Positions 42,161-50,533 of a stretch of DNA of 64,000 bases are shown in pieces (position 1 is the first letter of the stretch; every line of letters starts with the position of its first letter). Position numbers and translations under genes: made by a program. The stretch spans positions 1 to 64,000 of the forward strand of contig NZ_OUNG01000003.1 of NCBI RefSeq assembly GCF_900343155.1. Direction: 5' to 3'. The notes beneath the pieces were generated by a model. The model was given only the letters and a program-made list of their open reading frames with translations. It made no database searches and was not told where the DNA came from. This stretch comes from Lactimicrobium massiliense (GTDB lineage Bacteria; Bacillota_I; Bacilli_A; Erysipelotrichales; Erysipelotrichaceae).

Positions 42161-42928
42161 TTATTTTAAGCTATCACGTTTTACCTTCTTAAGCCTTACT
42201 ATCATTACCATAGGAATTTCTTTGTTGGTTTTAAAACATTCTTCATAAAATCCATCAATGACAAATCCAGCTCTAAAACAAAGGTTAAAAATATCTTGTA
42301 TGGAACGATGATAATAAATCTGCTCTTTCGGTTGCCCTTCAATCGCTATATCATAGTAACTGTGCGGTGTCATATATTTTTCAGTCAACGTGACAAAACA
42401 AGGGTGTTGCGTTGCAAAGACAAAAATTCCGCTTTCCTGCAACAGTTCATAAACAGCCATAAGAAGTGGTTCAATATCCGTAATATCCATAATTGCCATA
42501 TTAGAAACTGCTTTCGTAAAGGCTCGATTTCTTTTTAATTCTAATATACTTTTTCTATCGGTCGCATCCGCCACACAAAATTCAATTTGTTTTGCATATT
42601 GTGATTGCCGTCTTTTAGCCAATTCTATCATTTTTTTGCTGTAATCAAAAGCGACAACCGAAGCGCCTCTTTGTGCAAGATACGAAGAATAATTTCCATT
42701 GCCACACGCAATATCCAAAATGTAATCCGCAGGATTAGGAGATAGAAGTTCCGTTACTTTGGGACGCACTACCTCTCTGTGAAATTCATTAGATTCGTCA
42801 CCCATTGCATTATCCCAAAATTGTGCGTTCTCCTCCCAGATTTTTTTACTTTCCTCTGTTCCCATGTTCTCTCCCACTCCCCAAATTTGCTTTTTTGCTT
42901 CCATTAAATCTTCCTTACTATATTCCAT
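42161..42928 (-). CDS. Class I SAM-dependent methyltransferase downstream of tet(W)
   Basis: A 255-residue methyltransferase with motif I LDIACGNGNYSSYLA near residue 72, VVAFDYSKKMIELA near 93 and FCVADATD near 117. GGAGGG lies before ATG 42928. It follows tet(W) by 50 bases, an arrangement I recall from several tet(W) contexts. The target is unknown; resistance to another drug cannot be claimed. Its codon use is AT-richer than that of tet(W). Confidence 0.82.
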   Translation of the reverse strand: MEYSKEDLMEAKKQIWGVGENMGTEESKKIWEENAQFWDNAMGDESNEFHREVVRPKVTELLSPNPADYILDIACGNGNYSSYLAQRGASVVAFDYSKKMIELAKRRQSQYAKQIEFCVADATDRKSILELKRNRAFTKAVSNMAIMDITDIEPLLMAVYELLQESGIFVFATQHPCFVTLTEKYMTPHSYYDIAIEGQPKEQIYYHRSIQDIFNLCFRAGFVIDGFYEECFKTNKEIPMVMIVRLKKVKRDSLK

Positions 42929-42978
42929 TGTTACCCTCCATAACTTCTGATTGTTGCCGTCTTGACGATTATGTATCT

Positions 42979-44898
42979 TTACATTACCTTCTGAAACATA
43001 TGGCGCACCTTGTCCAGGCGGCTGTTTGGACGGCGGGGCTGGATGACTGGCTTGCCGACAGCGGCCTGATACCCTTTCAGTTCTGTAAGGCATACGCTCT
43101 GCCCGTTGGTGTAAGAGGCCAGATCAGTACGGTATGCCTGTATACAGCGGGCGGGAATCTCGCCAGTAAAGACAACTTCATCCTTTTTTACCTGGGCCGT
43201 TTCGATGGTGGCACAGTATTTCGGTGCATCATGATAAGCCCTGGAAAGGTATTCCTGGGGCGCATAGAGGGTGAAGGAGAGATAAGGTTCCAGCAGTTGC
43301 GTCCCTGATTCCTTCAATGCCTGTTCCAATACAATCGGGGCCAATGAGCGGAAGTCCGCCGGCGTGCTGACCGGACTGTAATAAAGCCCGTATTCAAAGC
43401 AAATCTTACAGTCCGTTACGTTCCAGCCGAACAAGCCCTGCTCCAGCCCGTAACGGATACCATCCCTGACAGCGTTTTGAAAACTCTGGTTCAAGTATCC
43501 CAGCGAAACCCGGCTCTCGTATTGTACACCGGAGCCAAGCGGGAGTGGTGTAACAGACAGTCCGATGGATGCCCAAAACGGGTTGGGCGGCACCTCGATA
43601 TGGATGGTGTGGCTGGCTGCTTTGAGCGGCCGCTCCATATAAATGACGGTGGGTTCCTTTACCACTGTTTCAAGCTTGTATTTTTCCGACAGCAAAGCGG
43701 AAACAACCTCCAACTGCACCCGGCCCAAAAAAGAAAGAATGATCTCATGGGTGATGGAATCCACCTCGCAGCGCAAAAGCGGGTCAGTATCCGCAAGTTG
43801 CGTAAGAGCGTCCAGCAGCCGTTCTCTTTGCGCTGCCGTTTTCGGCGCAATCGACGTCCGCAGCATGGGGAGGGGGTCCTCACGCCACCTTTTACGAGGG
43901 AGCCGGGTTGGGTCCCCTAATACATCGTTTAACCTCACGCTGTTGCTGGGAAGGATAACAATTTCACCCGGATAAGCGGTGTCTGTCCGAACAATTTCCC
44001 CTTTGGATGGAATACGCATCTCTGTGATTTTCAGCTTTTCTCTCCCGGCCAGGGCCACCGTATCCCGCAGGCGCAGCGTTCCGCTGTATAGCCGTAGATA
44101 GACACGCCGCTGGCCGCAATCTGTATACTCCACCTTGAAAACGCTGCCGCATAGGGCGGCGCTCCCCTGTTCCCCAATCGGTTGGAACAGCCCTGTCACC
44201 GCATCCATCAACGGTTGAATGCCAAGGCCCTTTTTGGCGCTGCCATAATAGACCGGGAACAGGGAGGCGTCTTGAACCCGCCGCTGTTCCTCCCGCACAA
44301 GTTTTTCCCGGCTGATTGGTTCTCCTGCGATATACTTTTCCAATAATTTATCGTTATTTTCGATGACCGCATCCCATGCTTCTATGTCGGTATTTTCCTC
44401 CAGGACTATTTCCGGGGACAGCGACACCGTCTGCTTGATGATAATATCGGCGGAGAGCTTATCCCGAACAGACTGAACCACGCTCTGCAAATCAACGCCA
44501 GCCTGGTCGATCTTGTTGATAAAGATAACGGTGGGAATGTTCATTTTCCGCAGGGCATGGAACAGAATACGGGTCTGGGCCTGCACGCCATCTTTAGCGG
44601 AGATCACCAAGATGGCCCCATCTAAAACAGCCAAAGAGCGGTACACCTCCGCCAAAAAATCCATGTGGCCGGGCGTATCCACAATGTTAACTTTACATCT
44701 GTGCCACTGGAAGGAAGTGACTGCCGCTTGAATGGTAATCCCACGCTGCCGCTCCAAAAACATGGTGTCCGTCCTCGTTGTCCCTTTTTCGACGCTCCCC
44801 GGTTCTGAAATGGCTCCGCTGGCATATAGCAGGCTCTCCGTCAAGGTCGTCTTTCCAGCGTCTACATGGGCAAGAATTCCAATATTGATTATTTTCAT
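42979..44898 (-). CDS. tet(W): Tetracycline resistance ribosomal protection protein Tet(W)
   Basis: A 639-residue, full-length ribosomal protection GTPase related to EF-G. G1 is AHVDAGKTT near residue 10, G3 DTPGHMDF near 74, G4 NKID near 128. Length and sequence, including [12 protein letters not shown] and the end [11 protein letters not shown], match Tet(W). It removes tetracycline from the ribosome in a GTP-dependent step. A Tn916-type attenuator precedes it. No frameshift or stop is seen, so it should be functional. Confidence 0.95.
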   Translation of the reverse strand: MKIINIGILAHVDAGKTTLTESLLYASGAISEPGSVEKGTTRTDTMFLERQRGITIQAAVTSFQWHRCKVNIVDTPGHMDFLAEVYRSLAVLDGAILVISAKDGVQAQTRILFHALRKMNIPTVIFINKIDQAGVDLQSVVQSVRDKLSADIIIKQTVSLSPEIVLEENTDIEAWDAVIENNDKLLEKYIAGEPISREKLVREEQRRVQDASLFPVYYGSAKKGLGIQPLMDAVTGLFQPIGEQGSAALCGSVFKVEYTDCGQRRVYLRLYSGTLRLRDTVALAGREKLKITEMRIPSKGEIVRTDTAYPGEIVILPSNSVRLNDVLGDPTRLPRKRWREDPLPMLRTSIAPKTAAQRERLLDALTQLADTDPLLRCEVDSITHEIILSFLGRVQLEVVSALLSEKYKLETVVKEPTVIYMERPLKAASHTIHIEVPPNPFWASIGLSVTPLPLGSGVQYESRVSLGYLNQSFQNAVRDGIRYGLEQGLFGWNVTDCKICFEYGLYYSPVSTPADFRSLAPIVLEQALKESGTQLLEPYLSFTLYAPQEYLSRAYHDAPKYCATIETAQVKKDEVVFTGEIPARCIQAYRTDLASYTNGQSVCLTELKGYQAAVGKPVIQPRRPNSRLDKVRHMFQKVM

Positions 44899-44933
44899 GT
44901 GATTGTCCTCCCTTTACAGCCCCAAAGGGCATA

Positions 44934-44972
44934 AAAATCCCCAGCAGTAAAATACTTTTACCACTGGGGATT
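44934..44972 (-). promoter_or_regulatory. Transcription attenuator of tet(W)
   Basis: ATCCCCAG and CTGGGGAT arms flank a loop with a second AT-rich inverted pair (GTAAAAGTATTTTAC). A T-run follows on the minus strand. The hairpin begins within the leader peptide gene, so ribosome position on the leader can decide between termination and read-through, as described for Tn916 tet(M). Confidence 0.8.
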
Positions 44973-45002
44973 ATAAGTTGCGGACATACACATATACAGC
45001 AT
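44958..45002 (-). CDS. Tet leader peptide (14 aa)
   Basis: Reads MLYMCMSATYNPQW and stop; the last codons lie in the attenuator's first arm. A shorter start at ATG 44993 is possible. Its role is ribosome-position sensing, not a product. Confidence 0.7.
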   Translation of the reverse strand: MLYMCMSATYNPQW

Positions 45003-45056
45003 ACACCTGTTTGTGATTGCTGTTTTTGGGGATATGTCAAAATTGATAAGGCAAAA

Positions 45057-45163
45057 GTATTCTTAAATTTGGTACAAAAAACTAAGCCCCTACAAAAGGA
45101 GCTATCATAATCCTTTGTTCCCACTATTTGATTATAGTTTTATTTAAGAATACCTTGCCGCAT
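45057..45163 (-). promoter_or_regulatory. Upstream tet leader: 7-aa peptide and long-range inverted repeat
   Basis: An 8-codon gene (MRQGILK and stop, 45140-45163) has AAAGGAG. Its last codons form one arm, GTATTCTTAAAT, of a perfect 12-bp inverted repeat with ATTTAAGAATAC; in plus coordinates the arms are 45142-45153 and 45057-45068. The stretch closely resembles the DNA before tet(M) in Tn916. From 45164 to 45538 there is the right end of the element and no gene. Confidence 0.65.
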
Positions 45164-45538
45164 ATTTTTTACTCCTTTTCTGGATTAAATCATTGTATCA
45201 CATCAGTTTTAGGAAAGCAAGTACCTAAAAGAAATTTTTCTTCCCCTTATATGTAACAATCATACCGGCTTCCTAGCGTTCAGAATGTTTTCTGCTGTCT
45301 GCTGTGGTGTTTGGTTGGAATTGTCCAACCAAAAGCCGATCCGTGGTGTTGTCTGCATTTTACTAAATACAAATTCAATGTATACAGAAAGATATAAGGA
45401 GTGGGAGGGATTCCGCCGTAGTTGGCATTGTAGGAAAATCCAAAAGTTTAGATTTTCTCAAAATGCTTATCTTTTGGTCTTTGGTTCGGAATAGTGTAGT
45501 GCTGGCGGTCTATCTCTTGTTTTCGGTTGCTTGCTTCC

Positions 45539-45679
45539 TTACCGTACATGAGCATTTGCGCCGGGGTTATCATTTCCGTATCCTTCCATGAGATTGATGA
45601 CACCCCAGATACCAAGACCTGCACCAAGAGCAATCACGAGTGTCTGAAGTACGCCTACTGCTGAGTTGAAAAATTCCAT
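45539..45679 (-). pseudogene. Maff2-family protein, 5' part (split by the tet(W) element)
   Basis: ATG 45679 (AGGAGG upstream) gives MEFFNSAVGVLQTLVIALG, then AGLGIWGVINLMEGYGND, the first membrane helix of Maff2. After NPGA the reading enters the element and stops at 45539. Maff2 proteins are pilin/TrbC-like membrane proteins of Gram-positive conjugation systems. Confidence 0.85.
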
Positions 45680-45989
45680 AAGTTCCTCCTTTGATCTGTG
45701 CCTTTTTTGGCAATGCATATGGATGTGATTCTCTGTTTTCTGTCTCTGGTGATGCAAAGGACTTCTATCCTCTCGTGCGTCTGCACCATTCCTGATCAAC
45801 CAGATCCTGAAAACAAAACAAGCAGCCAGATGCCTTCACAGGTGACGTCTGACCGCCATGTATTCCGCATCTGATGATGCGGTATCGATATGAGCCCGAT
45901 ATTTCCGGGGAATAAGAAACCGGAGAGCTCTGCAATGAGTGTCTCCGGCTAAAGCAGGTATCCATTTGTATACGGCATGATAAACCTGT
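45680..45989. other. Intergenic DNA with one palindrome
   Basis: No convincing gene. CCGCATC-TGAT-GATGCGG (45865-45882) is a perfect inverted repeat of unknown role. Confidence 0.4.
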
Positions 45990-46844
45990 TTATTGCTGAT
46001 AACGTTGTGAAAAGGCTTGATCCGCTTTCTGCAGCTTTAAAACATATTCATCATAAGCAGGACTAAGTTTTCTCATTGCAGGAATGAAAACGCTGTCATA
46101 TCCCTGCTCTCGATTGAACCTCTTTAACACTTCCTTAAGCTTAGCTCCATCTGAATTTCGGTATTCTTCAGTATTCTGAAACTTAAGATACCGCTCGATG
46201 ATTTCTTTATGATTTACCAGCCAGTTTTCTGGATCATCTATGACATCTGATAGAGCATCCCTTGTATTCAAGAAGATTTCCTGACTGTCCAGAGTATTCA
46301 GGGAATCCAGATAGTCTTCTAATTCATCGGGGATTTCCATGTGTATGCTATCAAGATAATCACAGATTTCATGATAGGCATTCTCCTGTTCTTCGGTTTC
46401 GATCGGATTCATTAAAAATTCGCGGAAATGGAGCGATAAATAATTTCCCCAGAACCCCGGAAAGGCGATCATCAAGCGGTCTATTACAGATTCCCGGCAT
46501 TCCGCCGCGGCTGCTTTAAGCTTCACAGCATTCCAGTCCAAAGATGACGCCAGCTCTTTCAGAAGATCGTTCTGTTCTTTTCTTCTCTGCAGGTCACGCC
46601 GCTGCGTATCAATGATTTTCCAAAAAGCCAAACTGTCACCTTTATTAACCAGTTCCGCGATATTAGCAACAGATACGCCAAGACTTCGCAGAAGCGAAAT
46701 CTTTTTCAGTTTTTCAACATCTTCCGCAGAGAAGGATTTGTACCCATTCTCTGATATTGCAGGATCAAGCAATCCTTTCTGACAATAGTATTCAATCGCT
46801 TTTTTCGTTGTTCCAGATAATTTTGCGGCTTCATTGATATACAT
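45990..46844 (-). CDS. MerR-family regulator with long effector domain
   Basis: A 284-residue regulator. Residues 1-68 are a MerR winged helix (MYINEAAKLSGTTKKAIEYYC, SAEDVEKLKKISLLRSLG). A coiled coil and a large alpha-helical C-terminal domain, including LSLHFREFLMNPIE, follow. ATG 46844 lies 8 bases after GGAGG. The promoter has the 19-bp spacer typical of MerR control, so it is probably self-regulated. A deleted copy is at 11275. The inducer is unknown. Confidence 0.82.
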   Translation of the reverse strand: MYINEAAKLSGTTKKAIEYYCQKGLLDPAISENGYKSFSAEDVEKLKKISLLRSLGVSVANIAELVNKGDSLAFWKIIDTQRRDLQRRKEQNDLLKELASSLDWNAVKLKAAAAECRESVIDRLMIAFPGFWGNYLSLHFREFLMNPIETEEQENAYHEICDYLDSIHMEIPDELEDYLDSLNTLDSQEIFLNTRDALSDVIDDPENWLVNHKEIIERYLKFQNTEEYRNSDGAKLKEVLKRFNREQGYDSVFIPAMRKLSPAYDEYVLKLQKADQAFSQRYQQ

Positions 46845-46863
46845 AAGCATCACCTCCAGCTAA

Positions 46864-46894
46864 ACCATAAGCCACCCCCTGAGGGAGCAGTCAA
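46864..46894 (-). promoter_or_regulatory. MerR-type promoter with 19-bp spacer and dyad
   Basis: On the minus strand TTGACT and TATGGT are separated by 19 bases; the spacer holds CCCTCAGGG, a dyad of the kind MerR proteins bind. It ends about 20 bases before the MerR start. Confidence 0.75.
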
Positions 46895-46982
46895 GAGGTT
46901 TTTTGAAAGCAGCGTATTGCTTCAAAACTGCACTGGTAAGATCAACTTCCTATCCTTCTTGTAATTGATGTTTGCTAAAGTA

Positions 46983-47104
46983 GCGGCACCCGACTCTCTT
47001 CTCAGGAAGACGGATGCCGCAGAAATGGCTTAAACACAGGCTTTTCCAGCCCTCTGTCAATTTGTTCTTGTTAGCAGAGCCACTGTCTCCACGTGCGTTG
47101 AGAC
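46983..47104. repeat. Dispersed repeat unit D
   Basis: Short copy of the unit described at 26843: hairpin, tail (HVETVALLTRTN) and core GTCTCCACGTGCGTTGAGAC at 47085. Confidence 0.75.
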
Positions 47105-47133
47105 GTCTGAACTGCTCTCTTTTTTACCTCATC

Positions 47134-47183
47134 GGTTTGTGGAAACATGTCCAGGGTCTTATGGGTTTGTGGAAACATGTCCA
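47134..47183. repeat. Two 20-bp direct repeats, period 30
   Basis: GGTTTGTGGAAACATGTCCA occurs at 47134-47153 and 47164-47183. A diverged single copy (GGTTTGCGGAAACTTATCAA) follows unit A near 27076. It stands directly after the GAGAC arm of unit D. Confidence 0.7.
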
Positions 47184-47198
47184 CGTGACATCAAATAT

Positions 47199-48653
47199 TT
47201 ATCCTAGGAAATAATCATCAACTTCGGAAATTGACTTCAATAATTCTTCGCTAGGAACACCAAAACTCATCGCCAATGCCACTGAGCCCTCAAGTGCCTC
47301 AGCATAATTAGGTGAAAAAGCTTTTTCAAGCATTTCATAATATATGGTCAAGCCTTTATTTAGCTCATTGATATACTTCTTGTATTTATTATCAAGTGCA
47401 ATTTCCAATTCATAAAGATATTTCAAATACCCATTGATGAGCTGTTGTTCTTTCTTTGTAAGATTGTCCTTTGCAATCTGATACATAAGTGTTCCTACAG
47501 TATTACCAATTACCGCTCCCAGTACCGGTACTGGAATTAATGCTTGTCCTATAAAGGATGACAATGCACTAACCGATGTATCTAGACATAATATTTCAGA
47601 GTTCATAATGAACTGCTCTTGCGTGATTTTTCCATTTCTAAGCAAATGAGCCTGTTCTGCTATTCCGAAGGATGCTGTGCATAAAGCACTCGCAACTGCA
47701 GCGGGTGTTGCAGTGTAATTGGTAAGAGCATAAATGCTAATGCCCCTTACGCCACCCTTGGCAATCCCTATTCCAGATTCTTTGAATACTTCTTCCCAAT
47801 CTTTTGAATCAAACTCTCCTAATCTCTTTCCGGCCTTACGTTTTTTTGCGACAGCCGTTACAAAAGCGGTTCCACCTTCTATTGCAGCTGATAATGCCGC
47901 AACCTTAGCACCCTGTTCCCATGATGGCTTACTTGCATAATAAGCATCATCTCTTATTTTTTTGTCAGTCTCTTTTAATGATTTCTTCTCGCTCTGAATA
48001 GTATCGTTAATCCTATTCATCTGAACCTGATCATATTTCAGTTTTGATGGTTCTATATCTTGAAGCTTAATTGGTCCTTTATCAAAAAAGTCATGTACTT
48101 CCTTCCATTGTTTCAGTGAGAACTCACCTGTACTCGTAGGAATTTTGTTAGCTTGCTCTTTTGGGATCGACAAAAGCCGCTTGATCTGTTCATAGTGATC
48201 TTCAGGTATTTGATATTTTCCGCCTTGGTTCAGAAAATCAGGATATTTTTCAAAATGTTGAGTGATCGCCTGCAATGACAAATGATTACCCGATGCTACG
48301 AACTTCTGTTGTATTTGCACTCCATCACGCAACAAATCTGCTGGGCCGTTATCATTAATCCATTCATATATTGGCAGCCGGCCTTGCACTTGTTCTCTGG
48401 CGTTTCCTACACCACATTCAGCAACTTCGGCAATGAAACCGTGCATCCCCTTTATTCCGCCTCGGTTACGTTCAATAATTTCCTTGTTTATTGTAGAAAG
48501 TGTATTATTTACGGTTTCAACCGCTTGATCCCAGTTTTGATTTTGCTGTTGCAGAGCTTCCATCAATCGATCCAATCGAACCTGATTCAGATAATTAACC
48601 CATGACGCAACAGCCTGTTCTTGATTACTTTTCGCTACTCTACCAAAATTCAT
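47199..48653 (-). CDS. Helical protein with C-terminal hydrophobic/glycine-zipper region, unknown
   Basis: A 484-residue protein. The first ~270 residues are soluble and helical with coiled-coil stretches. The next part has hydrophobic runs: GAKVAALSAAIEGGTAFVTAV, ISIYALTNYTATPAAVASAL and SALSSFIGQALIPVPVLGAVI, the last followed by GNTVGTLMYQ, a glycine-zipper-like pattern. The end is helical and acidic. It begins 10 bases after the 395-aa gene, so both are cotranscribed. No catalytic motif is evident. A membrane-acting effector or a scaffold are both conceivable. I recognise no family. Confidence 0.6.
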   Translation of the reverse strand: MNFGRVAKSNQEQAVASWVNYLNQVRLDRLMEALQQQNQNWDQAVETVNNTLSTINKEIIERNRGGIKGMHGFIAEVAECGVGNAREQVQGRLPIYEWINDNGPADLLRDGVQIQQKFVASGNHLSLQAITQHFEKYPDFLNQGGKYQIPEDHYEQIKRLLSIPKEQANKIPTSTGEFSLKQWKEVHDFFDKGPIKLQDIEPSKLKYDQVQMNRINDTIQSEKKSLKETDKKIRDDAYYASKPSWEQGAKVAALSAAIEGGTAFVTAVAKKRKAGKRLGEFDSKDWEEVFKESGIGIAKGGVRGISIYALTNYTATPAAVASALCTASFGIAEQAHLLRNGKITQEQFIMNSEILCLDTSVSALSSFIGQALIPVPVLGAVIGNTVGTLMYQIAKDNLTKKEQQLINGYLKYLYELEIALDNKYKKYINELNKGLTIYYEMLEKAFSPNYAEALEGSVALAMSFGVPSEELLKSISEVDDYFLG

Positions 48654-48663
48654 TCTTCATTCC

Positions 48664-49851
48664 TTATTCAGTTACCGTCTCATTTAACAATGCCGATAAA
48701 GCTTTCGTATTATTCACCATAGAACCTAAGGCCTGTTTTTGACCATCTGTAAATGTCGTATAATCATTTCCTCTAAGATTGGAACACGATGAAAGCAAGT
48801 TACTAAGGTTATCATAAAGGCTTGAAGTTTGAATCGAAATTGCCTCGATTTTTCCTTTTATCTCTTTAAGGGCCTCCACACAGTTTTTCAACCTTGCAAT
48901 TTCATCCTTCTTGCTTTCTTGAATCTTATGTTTCTTTCTCCATGCAAACCATACACTAGCGGCCAAAGAAGTTCCTGCAACTCCCCAGCCTATTGGACCC
49001 GCCAAAGCCAACAATGCGTGGCCGGCCGCCATACCTCCACCGCTAGCAGCAAGAGCACCACCGCCCAGCCAAGCTAGAGCAGCATTTGTAGCCGCGGCAC
49101 CACTAAGTGCTGATATAGCCGTTCCTGTAGAAGCAGTCCCAAAAGTTGTTGCAATCCACATCGCAGCTGTAGGAGCCATACTTGCAACCGCAGCACCTGC
49201 TGCTACGCCTGCCCCAGCACTCTTAGCAGATGTTTCTAATGCTTTTCTCTGCTCCATTCCATATTCTATAGTGTCCTTAAACTGCTCCTTATGAATATTA
49301 ATCTCTTGAATCTCTGTTTCAAATGATTTCGGATGTCTAGCAATGCTGTTCACTAACCCTTCTATCTTCTCTATTACACGTACAGCTTCCTGTCTTTGAG
49401 CCAATAAGCCTTCACCAGCCTCACTTACCAACTTATAGGCTTCATCATACCGCTTGCCAGTACGCTCCAATTCCTTATCAAGTGCCTCACCTGGATTAAG
49501 CAACGCATCTTCGGTTGTATCAATCAGTTCTTCCAGTTCATACTGATTTTCTGGAAGCTCTAAGTGCTTACTATTGCAAAAGTCAATATACTCAACATAC
49601 GCATGCTTACTTGCATCAAAGCTCTTTTTCACTGATTTTGTAACATTCTTCTCAATCCAGTTAATCTTCTTACCGGTGCCTGCTGTCCGATCATGAATTT
49701 CCCGTATATTTTGTAACTGTGGTTGCAATTCACGCCATTTAGTTCTGCCCACCATTTTCCAATAAAAATTAGTCTTGTATTGCAGACAAGCTATTCCACC
49801 TATTATGGCTGCAAAAAGAGCCAAGCCCATTGCTCCTAAAATAGTATCCAT
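48664..49851 (-). CDS. Membrane-anchored coiled-coil protein with Gly/Ala-rich hydrophobic core, unknown
   Basis: A 395-residue protein. It has an N-terminal membrane helix (ILGAMGLALFAAIIGGIACLQ), about 190 residues of charged coiled coil, then about 110 residues of Ala/Gly-rich hydrophobic sequence (AGAGVAAGAAVASMAPTAAMW, GTASTGTAISALSGAAATNA, WLGGGALAASGGGMAAGHAL) and a final coiled coil. The hydrophobic block resembles glycine-zipper pore or hairpin segments. It is the first gene of a two-gene operon with the 484-aa protein. I do not recognise either; the setting between mobile scars fits a defence or competition module. Confidence 0.6.
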   Translation of the reverse strand: MDTILGAMGLALFAAIIGGIACLQYKTNFYWKMVGRTKWRELQPQLQNIREIHDRTAGTGKKINWIEKNVTKSVKKSFDASKHAYVEYIDFCNSKHLELPENQYELEELIDTTEDALLNPGEALDKELERTGKRYDEAYKLVSEAGEGLLAQRQEAVRVIEKIEGLVNSIARHPKSFETEIQEINIHKEQFKDTIEYGMEQRKALETSAKSAGAGVAAGAAVASMAPTAAMWIATTFGTASTGTAISALSGAAATNAALAWLGGGALAASGGGMAAGHALLALAGPIGWGVAGTSLAASVWFAWRKKHKIQESKKDEIARLKNCVEALKEIKGKIEAISIQTSSLYDNLSNLLSSCSNLRGNDYTTFTDGQKQALGSMVNNTKALSALLNETVTE

Positions 49852-49901
49852 TATGTATCATCCCCTTATAGTCGATCAGTTTGATATTGTAAATGCAAAA
49901 C

Positions 49902-49925
49902 CGGCGCAGAGAACATCCTCTGCGC
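49902..49925 (-). terminator. GC-rich hairpin upstream of the two-gene operon
   Basis: GGCGCAGAG / CTCTGCGCC arms with a 6-base loop and GGTTTTG on the minus strand. It may end transcription entering from the right. Confidence 0.6.
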
Positions 49926-50141
49926 CTAACCCTTAATTATTAAACGAAGCGATGATTTGCTCTGTGCCTTAATTATACTGCAAATCATAGCTTTCCCGTA
50001 TAGTAAAAGATCGCCACAAAGGACGATTCTTCTTACATTTTTATTGACGTTGTGACACCGGCTTTCAATAGCAATATTATATTCCATTTCAGGATTGCAG
50101 ATAGTCTGTTTAATAGCCTGAACTACTTTTGTCCTCTTTCA

Positions 50142-50229
50142 GCAGTTTGGCAGTCTCAACCTTAAAATCTGAGTAGTTTAGCAGTCTCGCGACCACCCAA
50201 AAATACCAAAATAGCAGTTTACCAGTCTC
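50142..50229. repeat. Three spaced copies of a 16-bp core-like sequence
   Basis: GCAGTTTGGCAGTCTC (50142), GTAGTTTAGCAGTCTC (50173) and GCAGTTTACCAGTCTC (50214). On the minus strand each reads E-T-A/G-K-L-L, a variant of the VETV-LL tail, as though three integration scars lie in a row. Confidence 0.55.
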
Positions 50230-50340
50230 AAGGACTGAATTGTATCTCCGTCAAACAAAAAACAGCCTTCACCATACTCCATTAAGGAACAAGGCAAAGG
50301 TTGCAAAAGCGCCGTATTTATGCGGTTTCTAACCGTCTTT

Positions 50341-50388
50341 CTATGCTTTCTTAGTGAGCAGTACTACCGTCTCAACGTGCCCCGAGAC
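50341..50388 (-). pseudogene. RlmD-type C-terminal tail with core
   Basis: Reads GHVETVVLLTKKA and stop, through core GTCTCAACGTGCCCCGAGAC (50369-50388). This is the closest match in the window to a normal RlmD ending. The gene body is missing. Confidence 0.55.
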
Positions 50389-50533
50389 AGTAGAAAAAAT
50401 AATCATACTGCTTCATGCTGTCTAGGAATTGGTCAAGGTAGAACCATGCTGTTCGGAAATTGATCGAAAATATGATGTTGCTCCATTACCTTCAATGATA
50501 TCAGCGACATTGCAAAACACATTGAACTGGAAG
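50389..50533. repeat. ~150-bp repeat, second copy at 55645-55794
   Basis: From the core onward, both sites share GGAATTGGTCAAGGTAGAAC, CTGTTCGGAAATTGATCG and CATTGCAAAACACATTGAAC with few changes. On the minus strand an open reading (INFRTAWFYLDQF) ends at the core. It is the flanking half of the same recombination scar. Confidence 0.7.

Larger units (their letters stand above)
34379..45559. mobile_element. 11.2-kb integrative mobilizable element carrying tet(W), inserted in maff2
   Basis: The element is bounded by a 5-bp direct TTTGC at 34379-34383 and 45555-45559. Removing it and one TTTGC rejoins Maff2 in frame (…GCGCAAAG…). It encodes a large serine recombinase at the left end, replication proteins (RepA-like and DnaC-like), a relaxase with MobC, a sigma-like/helix-turn-helix pair, a methyltransferase and tet(W). 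There are no type IV secretion genes, so it would need a helper for transfer. Base composition is visibly richer in GC than the flanks, suggesting another host. Confidence 0.88.

Noticed and set aside
45285-45494. Plus-strand reading of 69 codons at the right end of the tet(W) element
   Set aside because: No ribosome site and no recognisable composition or family.
47134-47183. Possible CRISPR array
   Set aside because: Only two repeat copies with a 10-base gap; no spacer-length intervals and no cas genes.
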